Part shown: positions 1 through 9,580 of the stretch, piece after piece
Layout: each line of letters starts with the position of its first letter
Position numbering within the stretch: the first letter of the stretch is position 1
Assembly (NCBI GenBank): GCA_947453695.1
Contig: CANGHW010000028.1
Location: 1-47,543, forward strand
Length of the DNA: 47,543 nucleotides
Reading direction: 5' to 3'
Origin: Opitutia bacterium
GTDB taxonomy: Bacteria > Verrucomicrobiota > Verrucomicrobiia > Opitutales > Opitutaceae
Made by a program: the position numbers and the translations under genes
The notes under the pieces: model-generated
The model's input: only the letters and a program-made list of their open reading frames with translations
What the model was told of the DNA's origin: nothing
Databases searched by the model: none

Positions 1-19
1 AGGATAGGAGCGCGAATCA

Positions 20-40
20 CGTTATGTCACTACAATAACG
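20..40. other. short inverted repeat downstream of the Rsm22-like gene
   Basis: CGTTAT at 20-25 and ATAACG at 35-40 form a perfect 6-bp inverted repeat around a 9-nt spacer, just beyond the stop of the first minus-strand gene. It has no T-run on either side, so it is not a typical intrinsic terminator. It could be a weak terminator or an operator for a gene to the left of the window. Confidence 0.25.
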
Positions 41-50
41 AGACACTACA

Positions 51-1061
51 CTAGGGTGCGGAAGGTGCGAGAGGTTCGCCGCGGGCAATCTTTTGGCCAT
101 CGTGTTGCCAGCGGTATAGGAGGGGACCCTTGGTGCGATCGAGGTGTTTGAACAGCGCGGGGTCGGCACGTTTGGGGAGTTCCAGTTCGGCCAGGCCGGT
201 GGAGTCGCAGTTGAGGAGACGCGCGTAAGGTTTGAAATGTTCGGCGCGGCCGATGACGCGGCCGAGATCGGCCGGAGGGGGCGGGGCGTCGCGGCGACGG
301 TCGAGGGCGAGGAAAGCGTAGGGGAGACTGCGGAGGTCGATGCCGGCGCGTTGGCCGAATTTCACCCAGTTGGAATCGGCGAAGATTTCCGAAGGCGGCG
401 GCGCGAAGAAGTGGCACCAGTGGCGGTCGTTGCCGGGTGTGAGGATGGGGCAGGCATGGGCGTGGGTGCAGGGAGCCACGAGGCGAAAGGAGGGGAGGAA
501 TCCGTCGCGCAACCGGGAGAGGTGGCGGCTGATAGCGTGCGTGCCCGGTTCGACCCAGAGCACCGCTTCGGCGCGGGCGATCAGGGCGAGGAGCGAGTCG
601 AGGACCTCGGCCGGAAGCTCGTTGAGGACGTGGCTGATGATCAGGAGGCCGATGGTCGGGGTGGTGAGGGATGGGGGGGCGACTGAGACCGAGAGCGAGG
701 GGAAGGCGGCTTGGGCTGCTTGGGCCGCGTAGTCGCAAGCAAGCGGGGAATGATCCCAGACCGTGAGGGCGTCGAAGTTCTCCGCGCCCAACGCGGCGAT
801 CACTCGGCGGGCGGCGACACCACTACCGCAGCCCCAATCGAAGACGCTCCGCGTGGTGGGTGCCGGCGACCAGCCGCGGACGCGCAATTCGCGGAGGACA
901 TGGTCCCATTTCCATGCAATACGCTCGCCGTAGGTGAAGTCATAGCTGGCGAGGTCAGAGGCGGTCTCCCAGTAAACGCCGGTTGCGGTGCCGGGAGTGC
1001 TGGCGAGAAATTTTTGGCGAAGGCGGTCGAGCGCGGGCCAGTCGAGGTCAGTCCAAGTCAT
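51..1061 (-). CDS. Rsm22-family (METTL17-like) SAM-dependent methyltransferase
   Basis: The protein has 336 residues with a class I methyltransferase fold. The SAM-binding glycine loop is VFDWGCGSG near residues 73-81. Members of the Rsm22 family act on or with the small ribosomal subunit. The family's iron-sulfur cysteine pattern is visible: C198 and C204 in PCTHAHACPIL, C216 in HWCHFF, and C285 in LLNCDS. In mitochondrial METTL17 the equivalent four cysteines bind a [4Fe-4S] cluster, so the same is inferred here. The start is the ATG at 1061. No Shine-Dalgarno sequence is obvious. The gene stands alone, divergent from the TonB-dependent receptor. Whether it methylates rRNA or works as an assembly factor cannot be told from sequence. 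Confidence 0.82.
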   Translation of the reverse strand: MTWTDLDWPALDRLRQKFLASTPGTATGVYWETASDLASYDFTYGERIAWKWDHVLRELRVRGWSPAPTTRSVFDWGCGSGVAARRVIAALGAENFDALTVWDHSPLACDYAAQAAQAAFPSLSVSVAPPSLTTPTIGLLIISHVLNELPAEVLDSLLALIARAEAVLWVEPGTHAISRHLSRLRDGFLPSFRLVAPCTHAHACPILTPGNDRHWCHFFAPPPSEIFADSNWVKFGQRAGIDLRSLPYAFLALDRRRDAPPPPADLGRVIGRAEHFKPYARLLNCDSTGLAELELPKRADPALFKHLDRTKGPLLYRWQHDGQKIARGEPLAPSAP

Positions 1062-1307
1062 GCGGTGTTCGCAAGCAGGGACAATTCAGAGTCAAAAAGG
1101 AAGTCTGGGTTTACCGATGCATAGGGTGCACCCGGGGGACGGGTAATGTTCTGGAAACGGTGTAAATCGGGGGCGACTTGTTCAGCGCAGTTTGCGGATT
1201 GGCTGGGCCAGGCGTAAGCGAGCGACACAGTCTCGCTGTGCAACGATTGTGTTTCGGTCCTCGGGGCGCGCAACTTTTTGCCGGGCCGTGCGCCGTGCAG
1301 CTGATTA

Positions 1308-4244
1308 ATGAAAAATCCCCGCTCCGTTTCGCCTGTGTTTTCAATTTCTCCGTCGGTTTGGTTGATGGTGGGCGCGCTGAGCGCCACGAATGGAGCGGTG
1401 GGCCAGAGTGTTGCCGCCCCGAACGGTCCCGCTCCCAAGGCCGATCGGGAGACAACGATTGAACTCTCGGTTTTCGAGGTGCGCGGGGACGACGATGTGG
1501 GCTATCAGGCGATGAACACCACATCGGGCAGTCGGCTGGGAGCGGCGCTGAAAGATACGGCCGCCTCGATTTCGCCGTTCACTCCGGAATTCTTGTCAGA
1601 CATCGCCGCGACGAATGTAAACGAGATGCTGGCCTATGCGGCGAATGCGGAGCTGAATGCGGGCGATTCCGAGGGCGCGGGTTTCAATAATCCCCGCGAC
1701 TTCAGTTCTGCCGGGGGCGAGCCTTTTCGCATTCGCGGAATCCCTGGTGGCATCTCGACGGACTATGTAGAAAACTCCGCTCCACAGGATCTCTACAACA
1801 TTGAGCGGGCCGAGGTGGCGAGCGGGCCGAACTCCATCCTCTTCGGCTCGGGGGATGCCGGCGGACTAGTTTCGCTGTCGGGTAAGAAGGCTAATGTTGC
1901 GCGCAACAAATACTCGGCGAGCGCGCAGTTTGGCTCGTGGGCCTATCAGCGCTACACCACCGACCTGAACCAAGTGCTGGTGCCCAAGACCCTCGCGTTG
2001 CGTCTCAACGCACTCTACAGCGATGCGAAGGCGTGGCGCCGCTACGAGTTCAACGATGCGAAGCGCTACAGCGGAGCCATCACTTACAAGCCGTTCAAGC
2101 GGACGACGCTTGCTGCTAGTTACGAGGACGGACTCACAAAAAACAGCGTCGGCCTGAAATGGAATACGACGGACCAAGTTTCGCGCTGGATCGCGGCGGG
2201 CCGGCCGATTTCCGATGCCGCCGCGGCTGACACGGCGAAGGGATTCTCGAGCCAGGGTGCGAACCAGCGCTTTACCTATTTCACGCAGGACGGCTTCGTC
2301 TCGAATCAACGCAATGAACTGCGCTCAAATATTGCGCCGGGCACGGCGGACACCCTGTTGCCACCGGCGGTGTTTCCCTACGAAGTGAATTGGGCGGGAC
2401 CACAAACGAAGCTCACGCGCGATTTCAATAACTACCAAGTTTCCCTCGAGCATCGTTTTACCGATGCACTGACGGTGCAGGGAATTTATCTGAAGAACGA
2501 AACCAAGGCGAAGGCGCGCTCGTTCGTCTACAATGGGAATGTCATGGATTTCCTCGGTGATCCAAATCTCACGATTCCCGCGCAGAGTGGCACGGGCACA
2601 GTGGCAAATCCGCGCGCCGGGCAGCTCTATCTCGAGACCAACCAGCTGGGCGACGCGACCGAAACGGAGAATGAAATCAAGCGCGTGACGGTAGCCTACG
2701 AGTTCAGGTTGGGAAATTGGTTCGGCCACCACCGCATCGCCGCGATGGGTGAAAATGCGGTGCAGAACAAGCACACGCAGTCTCGGCGTGAGATCCTCGT
2801 CGACCAGCTCAATCGCCCGCTCGCGAATGTCACCGCGCCGGAAAATGCCCAGAATCTGGTCTATCGCCGCACCTACGTGAAAGAGGGCGATTTCTCGACC
2901 TATGCGCTCACCGGGCTCTACACGCCGCTCGCACCGTTTAGCTACAACGGCCTCACTGCCAGCGCGCGCCAGATTAACACCGGTGAACTCTCCTCCGTGA
3001 AGGACATCGACAGCTATATGATCGCGGCCCAAAGCGCGTGGCTGAAGGGCCGCGTGACGACGACGCTCGGCTACCGGCGGGACGACATCGTCTATCTCGA
3101 TACGACTTCGGGCCGCGTGGCCGATGCGACTGATCCGCGGGTGACGTCCGGCCAAATGGTGCTCAACGAGGTCGTGGCGCTGCCGGGCTTCAACAAGAAC
3201 ACCTATGTCGCCGACACGTTGACGGCCGGCGGTGTAGTGCACCTGCACAAGCGGTTTTCCGTCTTCTACAACCAATCAACCAATCACGGTGCGCCGCGTT
3301 TTGACCGGCGTATTTTGCCGTCAGGGGCGATTCCCGAGCCACCTGAGGGCAAGGGGCGCGACCTGGGATTTATGGTCGATCTGCTCGGCGACGACCGCTT
3401 TTTCGCCCGCGTGACCTACTTTGAGACGAAGCAGGTGGGTGATGCGGCGGTGTCGCCCAGCGGCGCGGTGACAAATGCGACGGCGCTCGGGCGCTCGCAG
3501 ACGCTCGCCGTGAACGCGGCGTTTGTCGCTGCCGGTAAGATGACGCAGGCGCAGGCGGACGCGGCGGGTTTCAACTGGAATGCTGCTATCATCGACACGT
3601 CGAGCAAGGGCGTGGAGGTGGAACTGATCGCTAATCCCACGAGGAACTGGACGATTCGGGCCAACTACTCGAAGTCAGAGCGCGACCGCGAAAATTTCTT
3701 CGCGGAAGGCTATGCGTTCTTCGCGCTGAAGTTTGCCGAGTGGCGCGCGCTCGCGGCTGGCAATGCCGCGCTGACGGCGACCGTGGAGTCCAATATCACG
3801 GCGATCCAGATCAATGAGCTGGATGGCCGCGCGGTGGCACAGGAGCAGGGCTTCGGCTCGATTCCGCACAAGGCGACGCTGACGACCCGCTACAAGTTCG
3901 ACGGCAGCGGACCGTTCGGCGACAGACTGAAGGGCGCGTTTGTCGGCGGTGCGGTGCGCTATCAGTCCAAGGCGTTTAGCCAAACAGACACGCGGGCGGC
4001 CAGTGCCGGTGGAACAGGCAAAGATTACTATGCCGACGGCACATTGTTTACCGACGCATTTGCAGGCTACCGCTTCCGTCTGCCCTGGCAGAAATTGCCG
4101 GCAACCGTGCAAGTCAACGGACGCAATGTCTTCAATTCCGATCTCGTGAGTCTCGCTCGCTACAATGCAGACTTCACGGGTGCGCGCCGTATCTACCTCC
4201 GTGAGCCTCGTTCGTGGCGCGTAACGCTGTCGGTCGACTATTAA
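1308..4244 (+). CDS. TonB-dependent outer-membrane receptor
   Basis: The protein has 978 residues. A hydrophobic N-terminus (about residues 12-32) fits a Sec signal. It is followed by the segment IELSVFEVRGDDDVGYQA, the kind of short conserved stretch that precedes the plug in many verrucomicrobial receptors. The plug covers roughly residues 65-190 and contains FRIRGIPGG and the plug-type motif ERAEVASGPNSILFGSG. The rest is a long beta-barrel with alternating aromatic strands and ends in VTLSVDY, a terminal aromatic residue typical of outer-membrane barrels. It would import a large substrate using TonB energy; the substrate is not identifiable. It is followed after 7 bp by the toroid/PHP-like gene and probably forms an operon with it. 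Confidence 0.9.
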   Translation: MKNPRSVSPVFSISPSVWLMVGALSATNGAVGQSVAAPNGPAPKADRETTIELSVFEVRGDDDVGYQAMNTTSGSRLGAALKDTAASISPFTPEFLSDIAATNVNEMLAYAANAELNAGDSEGAGFNNPRDFSSAGGEPFRIRGIPGGISTDYVENSAPQDLYNIERAEVASGPNSILFGSGDAGGLVSLSGKKANVARNKYSASAQFGSWAYQRYTTDLNQVLVPKTLALRLNALYSDAKAWRRYEFNDAKRYSGAITYKPFKRTTLAASYEDGLTKNSVGLKWNTTDQVSRWIAAGRPISDAAAADTAKGFSSQGANQRFTYFTQDGFVSNQRNELRSNIAPGTADTLLPPAVFPYEVNWAGPQTKLTRDFNNYQVSLEHRFTDALTVQGIYLKNETKAKARSFVYNGNVMDFLGDPNLTIPAQSGTGTVANPRAGQLYLETNQLGDATETENEIKRVTVAYEFRLGNWFGHHRIAAMGENAVQNKHTQSRREILVDQLNRPLANVTAPENAQNLVYRRTYVKEGDFSTYALTGLYTPLAPFSYNGLTASARQINTGELSSVKDIDSYMIAAQSAWLKGRVTTTLGYRRDDIVYLDTTSGRVADATDPRVTSGQMVLNEVVALPGFNKNTYVADTLTAGGVVHLHKRFSVFYNQSTNHGAPRFDRRILPSGAIPEPPEGKGRDLGFMVDLLGDDRFFARVTYFETKQVGDAAVSPSGAVTNATALGRSQTLAVNAAFVAAGKMTQAQADAAGFNWNAAIIDTSSKGVEVELIANPTRNWTIRANYSKSERDRENFFAEGYAFFALKFAEWRALAAGNAALTATVESNITAIQINELDGRAVAQEQGFGSIPHKATLTTRYKFDGSGPFGDRLKGAFVGGAVRYQSKAFSQTDTRAASAGGTGKDYYADGTLFTDAFAGYRFRLPWQKLPATVQVNGRNVFNSDLVSLARYNADFTGARRIYLREPRSWRVTLSVDY

Positions 4245-4251
4245 ATTTCCC

Positions 4252-6387
4252 ATGGCGCACCTTACTCGTCGCACGCTCTTGAAATCGGCCGCAGTCGCGG
4301 GGCTGGCAGGGGCCTGGCCCCGGATGAACTGGGCGCAAGCTGGCGGCGGTCCGGTGCTGGACTACCTCGAAAAACATGCGCGCCCGGATGGCGGTTATGC
4401 ATTTGCAGACCAACAGCGGTCGCATTTAACGCCGACCTATGCGGTAATCGGTGCCTATCGACTGCTTGGTGTGGCACCGCCCAACGCGACGGCGTTGGCG
4501 GACTACGTGCGCAAACATCATCCGCGCGAGTTGAAGAAATTGGAGCAGGAGCGGCGCATCTTTGAGTTTCAGCAGGTGCAGGCGCTGGTGTGGCTGGGTG
4601 ACCCGGCGGCGGATTTTCGGGAGCGGCTCAAGACTTGGACGGCGCCCTTGCCGTATTTGAAGCAATATGAGCAGCACGGTTATCCGATTTTTCAGTCCGA
4701 GCTTGGTCTCGTGCAGTGTCGCGCCCTCTTGGGCATGGACACTGAGCCGCTGAAGCCGGCATTTTCCGATTATGTGATGGCACGGCGGCGGGCGAACGGC
4801 AGTTACAATAACACGCCGGCGGCCGACGGCGGCGATGGGCACGTGATGAATACCCTGTGGGGGTTGCAGGCGGCCCGAGTGCTGGGGCTGAGGGAAGAGC
4901 GCGCGGCTGAGACCATTGCGTGGCTGCGTGCGTGTCAGCTGCCCAGCGGGGGATTTACTTTTCAGCCGCAGCCAATGTTTGGCGGTGTGGAGGATGTGGC
5001 TTACACCCGTGCGGCATTGCGTGCGCTGAAGCTTCTCGGCGGCGAGCCGGCGAATCGCGAGGCGTGTCTGGCGTGGTTGCGTTCGCTGGCGAATGCTGAC
5101 GGTGGCTTCGCTGATCGACCCGGATGGCTGAGCAATCCCCTCGCGACCTACCATGCACTGGAGGCGTTTGAAGTGCTGGGCGAGCTGGCCTCCGTGGGAA
5201 CGATGAAGCGGCGTGCGACGCGTCGCAGGTCGGATTTGCCGGGAATTCTGAAAGTATGGTCGATCCAAATCGAGTCCCACGGCACGGGGAGTCCCGCCGA
5301 GACGGTGGCGCTGGCCTCGGCGCTGCGCATCGATCTTTGGGGCGCCAAGAATGCCAAGCCCGAATGGATGAAACGCGTGCGGGAAATAGCGGCAGAGCGA
5401 AAGCGGCCCGTGCAGTTTTTCCGGGCCAATGAGGAATATGGCACGTGGACGGATGTGCCCGGGCTCGGCACCTACAGTCATATGAGCGACCTGATCGCGC
5501 CGGCGGACACGGACATCGGGCCGCCGCTGGGAACGCGAGGCGAGGCGTCGCCGGCGGTGACGTGGCCCGAGTTTCGCAAGCGGCGGATCGAGCCGCTGGT
5601 GCGTGGGCTGGGGCGCATGATCTGGCAATTTGGCGAGAACGAAGAACTGGTGCGCATGATGTTGGACGATTCCGTGGAGCGGGGTGGATTTGCGGCGATC
5701 AGCACCTTTCATTTTGGCAATCCCGACTTCCTGAACTCTGAGCCATTTTTGCAGCGGTGGCGGGGGCGGATTCCCTTCATCGGATTGCAGGACGCCCACG
5801 GGGCGGAGCCGTGGTGGTTTGCCGATCAGACGACGGGCTATCGCACGCTCTTCCTCGCCACCGAGCCGACCTGGGAGGGATGGTTGAATGCGCTCGAGCA
5901 AAACTGGGTGGTCGCGGTGCGACACGACGAGGCGAGCCGGGGTGAAACGTGGATGCACAGCGGGTCAGATGAAGTGCGTGACTTCGTGGCCGCCCGGGAG
6001 AGTGAGTGGCGCTGGTGGAGCGGGGAGAGCGGCAAGGCGTATCGACCGATGGTATCCCTCGTGGCGCTGCGGCCCGAGGATGAGTTTGAAGCGGGGCGGC
6101 CGGATAAAGGTGTCGCCTTGCGTGTTCGCTGTGCGTGGAAGAACACGCCGCAGGGCATGCCCCAGGCACCGTTGGCGGAGTTTGTTCGGCTGATGGTCGA
6201 CGGTGTGGAAGTGGCGCCGACGCTCGTGGAGAAAAAACGACCAAACGGGAACGGACTCGCGGATCGGTATCACCTTTACGCGGTGCCGGAGAGTGCGAGT
6301 GGTGGCGCGGCGGGCCCGCGCACCGCGGCAGCGGTGGTGCGAGAAATCGCCACGCAGCGGGAAGTGACGATGCCCGTGCGGTTTTAA
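4252..6387 (+). CDS. Tat-exported prenyltransferase/squalene-cyclase-repeat protein with PHP-like C-terminal domain
   Basis: The protein has 711 residues. A twin-arginine signal (TRRTLLKSAAVAGLAGA) opens it. Residues of about 30-310 carry repeated helical units of the terpenoid cyclase/prenyltransferase toroid type: DGGYAF, GSYNN, LPSGGFTF and NADGGFAD, each followed by an alanine/leucine helix. The C-terminal half (about 320-620) looks like a PHP-type metallohydrolase: ESHGTGSP, ANEEYGTW, TYSHMSDL and LQDAHG, the last resembling the SDAH metal motif. The repeats lack the DxDD motif of true squalene cyclases, so cyclase activity is not supported. The gene starts 7 bp after the TonB-dependent receptor, suggesting an operon in which it processes or binds the imported compound. 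The substrate is unknown. Confidence 0.75.
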   Translation: MAHLTRRTLLKSAAVAGLAGAWPRMNWAQAGGGPVLDYLEKHARPDGGYAFADQQRSHLTPTYAVIGAYRLLGVAPPNATALADYVRKHHPRELKKLEQERRIFEFQQVQALVWLGDPAADFRERLKTWTAPLPYLKQYEQHGYPIFQSELGLVQCRALLGMDTEPLKPAFSDYVMARRRANGSYNNTPAADGGDGHVMNTLWGLQAARVLGLREERAAETIAWLRACQLPSGGFTFQPQPMFGGVEDVAYTRAALRALKLLGGEPANREACLAWLRSLANADGGFADRPGWLSNPLATYHALEAFEVLGELASVGTMKRRATRRRSDLPGILKVWSIQIESHGTGSPAETVALASALRIDLWGAKNAKPEWMKRVREIAAERKRPVQFFRANEEYGTWTDVPGLGTYSHMSDLIAPADTDIGPPLGTRGEASPAVTWPEFRKRRIEPLVRGLGRMIWQFGENEELVRMMLDDSVERGGFAAISTFHFGNPDFLNSEPFLQRWRGRIPFIGLQDAHGAEPWWFADQTTGYRTLFLATEPTWEGWLNALEQNWVVAVRHDEASRGETWMHSGSDEVRDFVAARESEWRWWSGESGKAYRPMVSLVALRPEDEFEAGRPDKGVALRVRCAWKNTPQGMPQAPLAEFVRLMVDGVEVAPTLVEKKRPNGNGLADRYHLYAVPESASGGAAGPRTAAAVVREIATQREVTMPVRF

Positions 6388-6405
6388 GGAGGGGCTGGTT
6401 CCGAT

Positions 6406-6455
6406 TGTGGGGCGGGATTTATCTCCGCCATGGCAGGCATAAAGCCTGCCCCACA
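6406..6455. repeat. REP-like imperfect palindrome between convergent genes
   Basis: Two 24-nt arms (6406-6429 and 6432-6455) are imperfect inverted copies of each other. Both contain TGTGGGGC on their own strand and an internal TTTAT core. The element fills most of the 99-bp gap between two convergent stops and could form a hairpin that ends transcription from both sides. Its make-up is that of a dispersed extragenic palindrome. Related short palindromes occur inside the SNF2 gene at 11633-11652 and 12448-12469. Confidence 0.6.
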
Positions 6456-6486
6456 TTGAGGCGAAGGGTGGTGTGGATACCGCGCC

Positions 6487-9400
6487 CTACTTCAGCGTCT
6501 CGATAAAGCTCAGGAGATCGGCCATGTCGCTGACGGACATGCCGGACTCAAGACCCTCGGGCATGAGGCTCTTACCCGAGGAGGTGCTGCCGCGGATATT
6601 GGCGCGGGGGAGGTTGATCTCGGCGCCCCCCATGATCTTCAGGGAAAGGCCGGTGGCTTCGTCGCGGGTGATGATGCCGGTGTAGGTGTTGGCGTCCTTG
6701 GTTATCACGTCGAAGGCGATGTATTGCGGGGCGACTTCCTTGTGCGGATCGAGGATGGCGGTAAGGAGCGCCTCGCGGCCCTTGGTCTTCACCGTGATGA
6801 GATCGGGCCCGAGGGCCATACCCTCGCCGCCTGCACGGTGGCAGACTTGGCAACGGGCGAGATACTGCTCGTGACCGCGGGCGGCGTCGCCGTTGGCGGC
6901 GATGGCGGGCTGGAACTTCGCGGTGACCTCGGCGCGGGACGGCGGGAGCACGGAGACGAGGGCGACCTTGGCGAGGGCGACGACCTTGGGACTCTTGTGG
7001 TGCACGAGGCTCTGCACCTGAGAGGCGGGCAGGTCGGCGGCGGGAACGGTGTTAGCCTTCACCGCTTCGAGCAGGGCGGTGGCGCGGTCTTCGCGGGCGA
7101 CGAGGGCGGCGACGGCGGTTTCCTTGGCGCGCGGGGTGTAGCCCGACCAAGCGCGGAGGAGCGCGGTGGTGACCGCGGGCGCGGCGTGTTGTGCGAGGGC
7201 TTTGATCGCGGCGATTTGGACGGTATCAGGCTGGCCGGCGGCGACGCAGGCGAGCAGGGCCTCGCGCGAGGCGGTGAGCGGGGCGACGTCGAGGAGCTCA
7301 ATGGCTTCGAGTCGGGCGGCGGTAGGAGCTTTGGAGTCGGCGGCCGTGGCAGCGGACCGGGTGAAGACGGCGGCGAGCTGGTGCGTGGTGTCGGCCGCGT
7401 CGATGGAAGTGCCGGCGCGGCGGAGACCCTCGCCGAGGGCGCGGAACCAGAGGGGGTTGGCGCCGGGCTGGGCGACGAAGGCGATGAGGGCGGCGTAGCC
7501 TTCGGCGGGTTTGGAGGCAGCGCGGATTTCCACGAGCTTGGCGACAAAGGCGGCGGATTGTTTGGCTGCGGCCAGGTCGCGGGTGAAGGCGGGCAACAGC
7601 GTATCGGTGACGAAGGCCGGCGGTGCGCTCAGGAGGGCGGAGGAGATCCATGAGTCGCCGGCATCGCGGGTTGCGAGCCGGGCAAAGGTGGCGAAGAGCG
7701 TCGGCGCGGCTGGCAGCACGAGAGCAAGTTGGAAGCGGACGCGCGGATCAGCGTCGTCAACGAGGGCAGCGAGTTTCGCGGCGAGTGCGGCAGAGGGTGT
7801 CCGGGTGAGGAACGGCTCGGCGAGGGTGACGGCGCGCTCGCGGACGCGGGCATCGCGGTCGGCGAGGGCGGCGACGACCGTGGATTCGTCGAGGGCGGTC
7901 AGGCCGGAGAGGACGCCGAGGGCATGGTGACGGGCGAGGGGCGAAGTCGATTCACGGGCGAGTTTGGCGAGAAGCGGAATGGCGGCTTTGTCCTGGCGCT
8001 CGTAGAGGAGGCGTGAGGCGGTGTCGCGGTGCCAGCCGTTGGGGTGGGCGAGGGTGGCGACGAGTTCGGCGGTGGAGGCGGCGCCGAGTTTCGGCGTGGG
8101 GCGGCGTTTCCATGCGGCGTTTTCAGGGACGATGCGGTAGATGCGACCGCGGTCGTTGCCGCTGTTGAGGTCGATGTATTGCTTGATCTCCTGCGGAATG
8201 CTCCAGGGGTGCTCGATGACTTCGCGATACATGTCGCAAACGTGGAGCGTGCCGTCGGGGGCGTTGGAGAAGTTCACGACGCGGGCCCAAGTGTCGGTGC
8301 TGGCGAGAAACTCGAAGGTTTGTTCGTCGTCGGGTCGGCGGCCAACGAGGCTCACGCCGTCGGGGTAGATTTTTTTGCGGTGGGCGAGGGCGCCACCGGC
8401 GTCGCCGCTGAAGGTGTTGTTGACGAAGTCGTCGCCGTAGGCGTCGCCGCGGTAAACCATCGTGCCGGTGGCGCCAGTGAAGTAACCGCTGACGCGGCCG
8501 CCGCCCTCGACGACGCCTTTGACGACGCCCGAGATGCGCCAGCGCGTGCGGACGATGCGCCACGGTTCATCGGGGCTGATGCGGAAGACCTCGGCGGCGC
8601 CACCGTCGGCCGCAATGCTCTGGCGGGCGGGCGGCATCGGGGCGAAGGGATTACGGGTGGCGTAGCGGTCGTCGTAGACGAAGAACTGGAGGTGGTCGGA
8701 GTTGGAGCAGGAGAATTTGCGGCCGTAGTTGTCGAAGCTCATGCCGAATTGCGCGCCGCCGGCCTCGAAGCCGAATTCGTGGGTGCGCGGATCGAACCAG
8801 AAATCGCGTGAGGCGAGTTCCTCTTCGGGGAGGTCGGGGCGGAGGAGGCATTTGATTTTGCCGCGGTTGCCACTGCCGCTCTGGACGTGGATGCGGTTGT
8901 CTTGGCCCCACTGGAAACCGTTGAACATGGCCTGCACGTTGAGGGCTTTGAGGCCGGTGCCGAAGCCGGTGTAGACCTTGGTGCGGACCTCGGCGCGGCC
9001 GTCGTCGTCCTTGTCCTCGAGACGCCAGATGTCGGGGGTGGCGCCGACGTAGAGACCGCCGTTGGCCCAGATGAGGCCCGTGGGCCAGGGAAGATCGTCG
9101 GCAAAGACCTTGCTCGTCTCGTAGTAGCCGTCGCCGTCCTTGTCCTCGAGCACGGAGATGCGGCCGAGGTGAGGCGTGCGGTCGCGTTCCTCGGAGTAGT
9201 CGATCATCTCGCAGACGAACATGCGGCCGTTCTCGTCGAACGTGATGGCGATGGGATCGCGGACCTGGGGCTCGTGGGTGACGAATTCGAGTTTGAAGCC
9301 GGGCTTCACCTTCCAAGTGGCGAGGGCGTTCTTCGGCTCGACGGCGGGGTAACGTGGGAGGTCGCGGGCGGGATCGAGTGCGGCGGCGACTTTGGGATCG

Positions 9401-9498
9401 GAGGGCGCACCGGCATTGGGATTGCGGCTCGAAGGGACTTCGGCGGCGACCAGCGGAGAGGAAAGCAGCAGGGCAACGGCGACGGAGCGAAGGTGCAT
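6487..9498 (-). CDS. PVC-type heme-binding CxxCH protein (propeller, HEAT repeats, cytochrome c domain)
   Basis: The protein has 1003 residues. The start chosen is the ATG at 9498, which opens a clear Sec signal (MHLRSVAVALLLSSPLVAAE). Residues of about 70-430 form a sorbosone-dehydrogenase-like beta-propeller with repeated DKDGDGYYE and DKDDDGRAE calcium-type loops. Residues of about 450-850 are alanine-rich HEAT-like helices. The C-terminal cytochrome c domain has the heme motif CQVCH (C883, C886, H887) followed by GPDL. This architecture is characteristic of Planctomycetes and Verrucomicrobia. It is thought to carry out periplasmic oxidation of sugars or related compounds, with electrons passing to the heme. 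The frame is open for a further 183 codons upstream, but that part is low-complexity and precedes the signal peptide. Confidence 0.9.
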   Translation of the reverse strand: MHLRSVAVALLLSSPLVAAEVPSSRNPNAGAPSDPKVAAALDPARDLPRYPAVEPKNALATWKVKPGFKLEFVTHEPQVRDPIAITFDENGRMFVCEMIDYSEERDRTPHLGRISVLEDKDGDGYYETSKVFADDLPWPTGLIWANGGLYVGATPDIWRLEDKDDDGRAEVRTKVYTGFGTGLKALNVQAMFNGFQWGQDNRIHVQSGSGNRGKIKCLLRPDLPEEELASRDFWFDPRTHEFGFEAGGAQFGMSFDNYGRKFSCSNSDHLQFFVYDDRYATRNPFAPMPPARQSIAADGGAAEVFRISPDEPWRIVRTRWRISGVVKGVVEGGGRVSGYFTGATGTMVYRGDAYGDDFVNNTFSGDAGGALAHRKKIYPDGVSLVGRRPDDEQTFEFLASTDTWARVVNFSNAPDGTLHVCDMYREVIEHPWSIPQEIKQYIDLNSGNDRGRIYRIVPENAAWKRRPTPKLGAASTAELVATLAHPNGWHRDTASRLLYERQDKAAIPLLAKLARESTSPLARHHALGVLSGLTALDESTVVAALADRDARVRERAVTLAEPFLTRTPSAALAAKLAALVDDADPRVRFQLALVLPAAPTLFATFARLATRDAGDSWISSALLSAPPAFVTDTLLPAFTRDLAAAKQSAAFVAKLVEIRAASKPAEGYAALIAFVAQPGANPLWFRALGEGLRRAGTSIDAADTTHQLAAVFTRSAATAADSKAPTAARLEAIELLDVAPLTASREALLACVAAGQPDTVQIAAIKALAQHAAPAVTTALLRAWSGYTPRAKETAVAALVAREDRATALLEAVKANTVPAADLPASQVQSLVHHKSPKVVALAKVALVSVLPPSRAEVTAKFQPAIAANGDAARGHEQYLARCQVCHRAGGEGMALGPDLITVKTKGREALLTAILDPHKEVAPQYIAFDVITKDANTYTGIITRDEATGLSLKIMGGAEINLPRANIRGSTSSGKSLMPEGLESGMSVSDMADLLSFIETLK

Positions 9499-9580
9499 CG
9501 GAAGAGTGGAGTTATCCGCACACGGAGCGCGGGCGGGGGCAAGCCTTGTTGTAAACGATAAGTTACTTCGCGGAGTGCGA

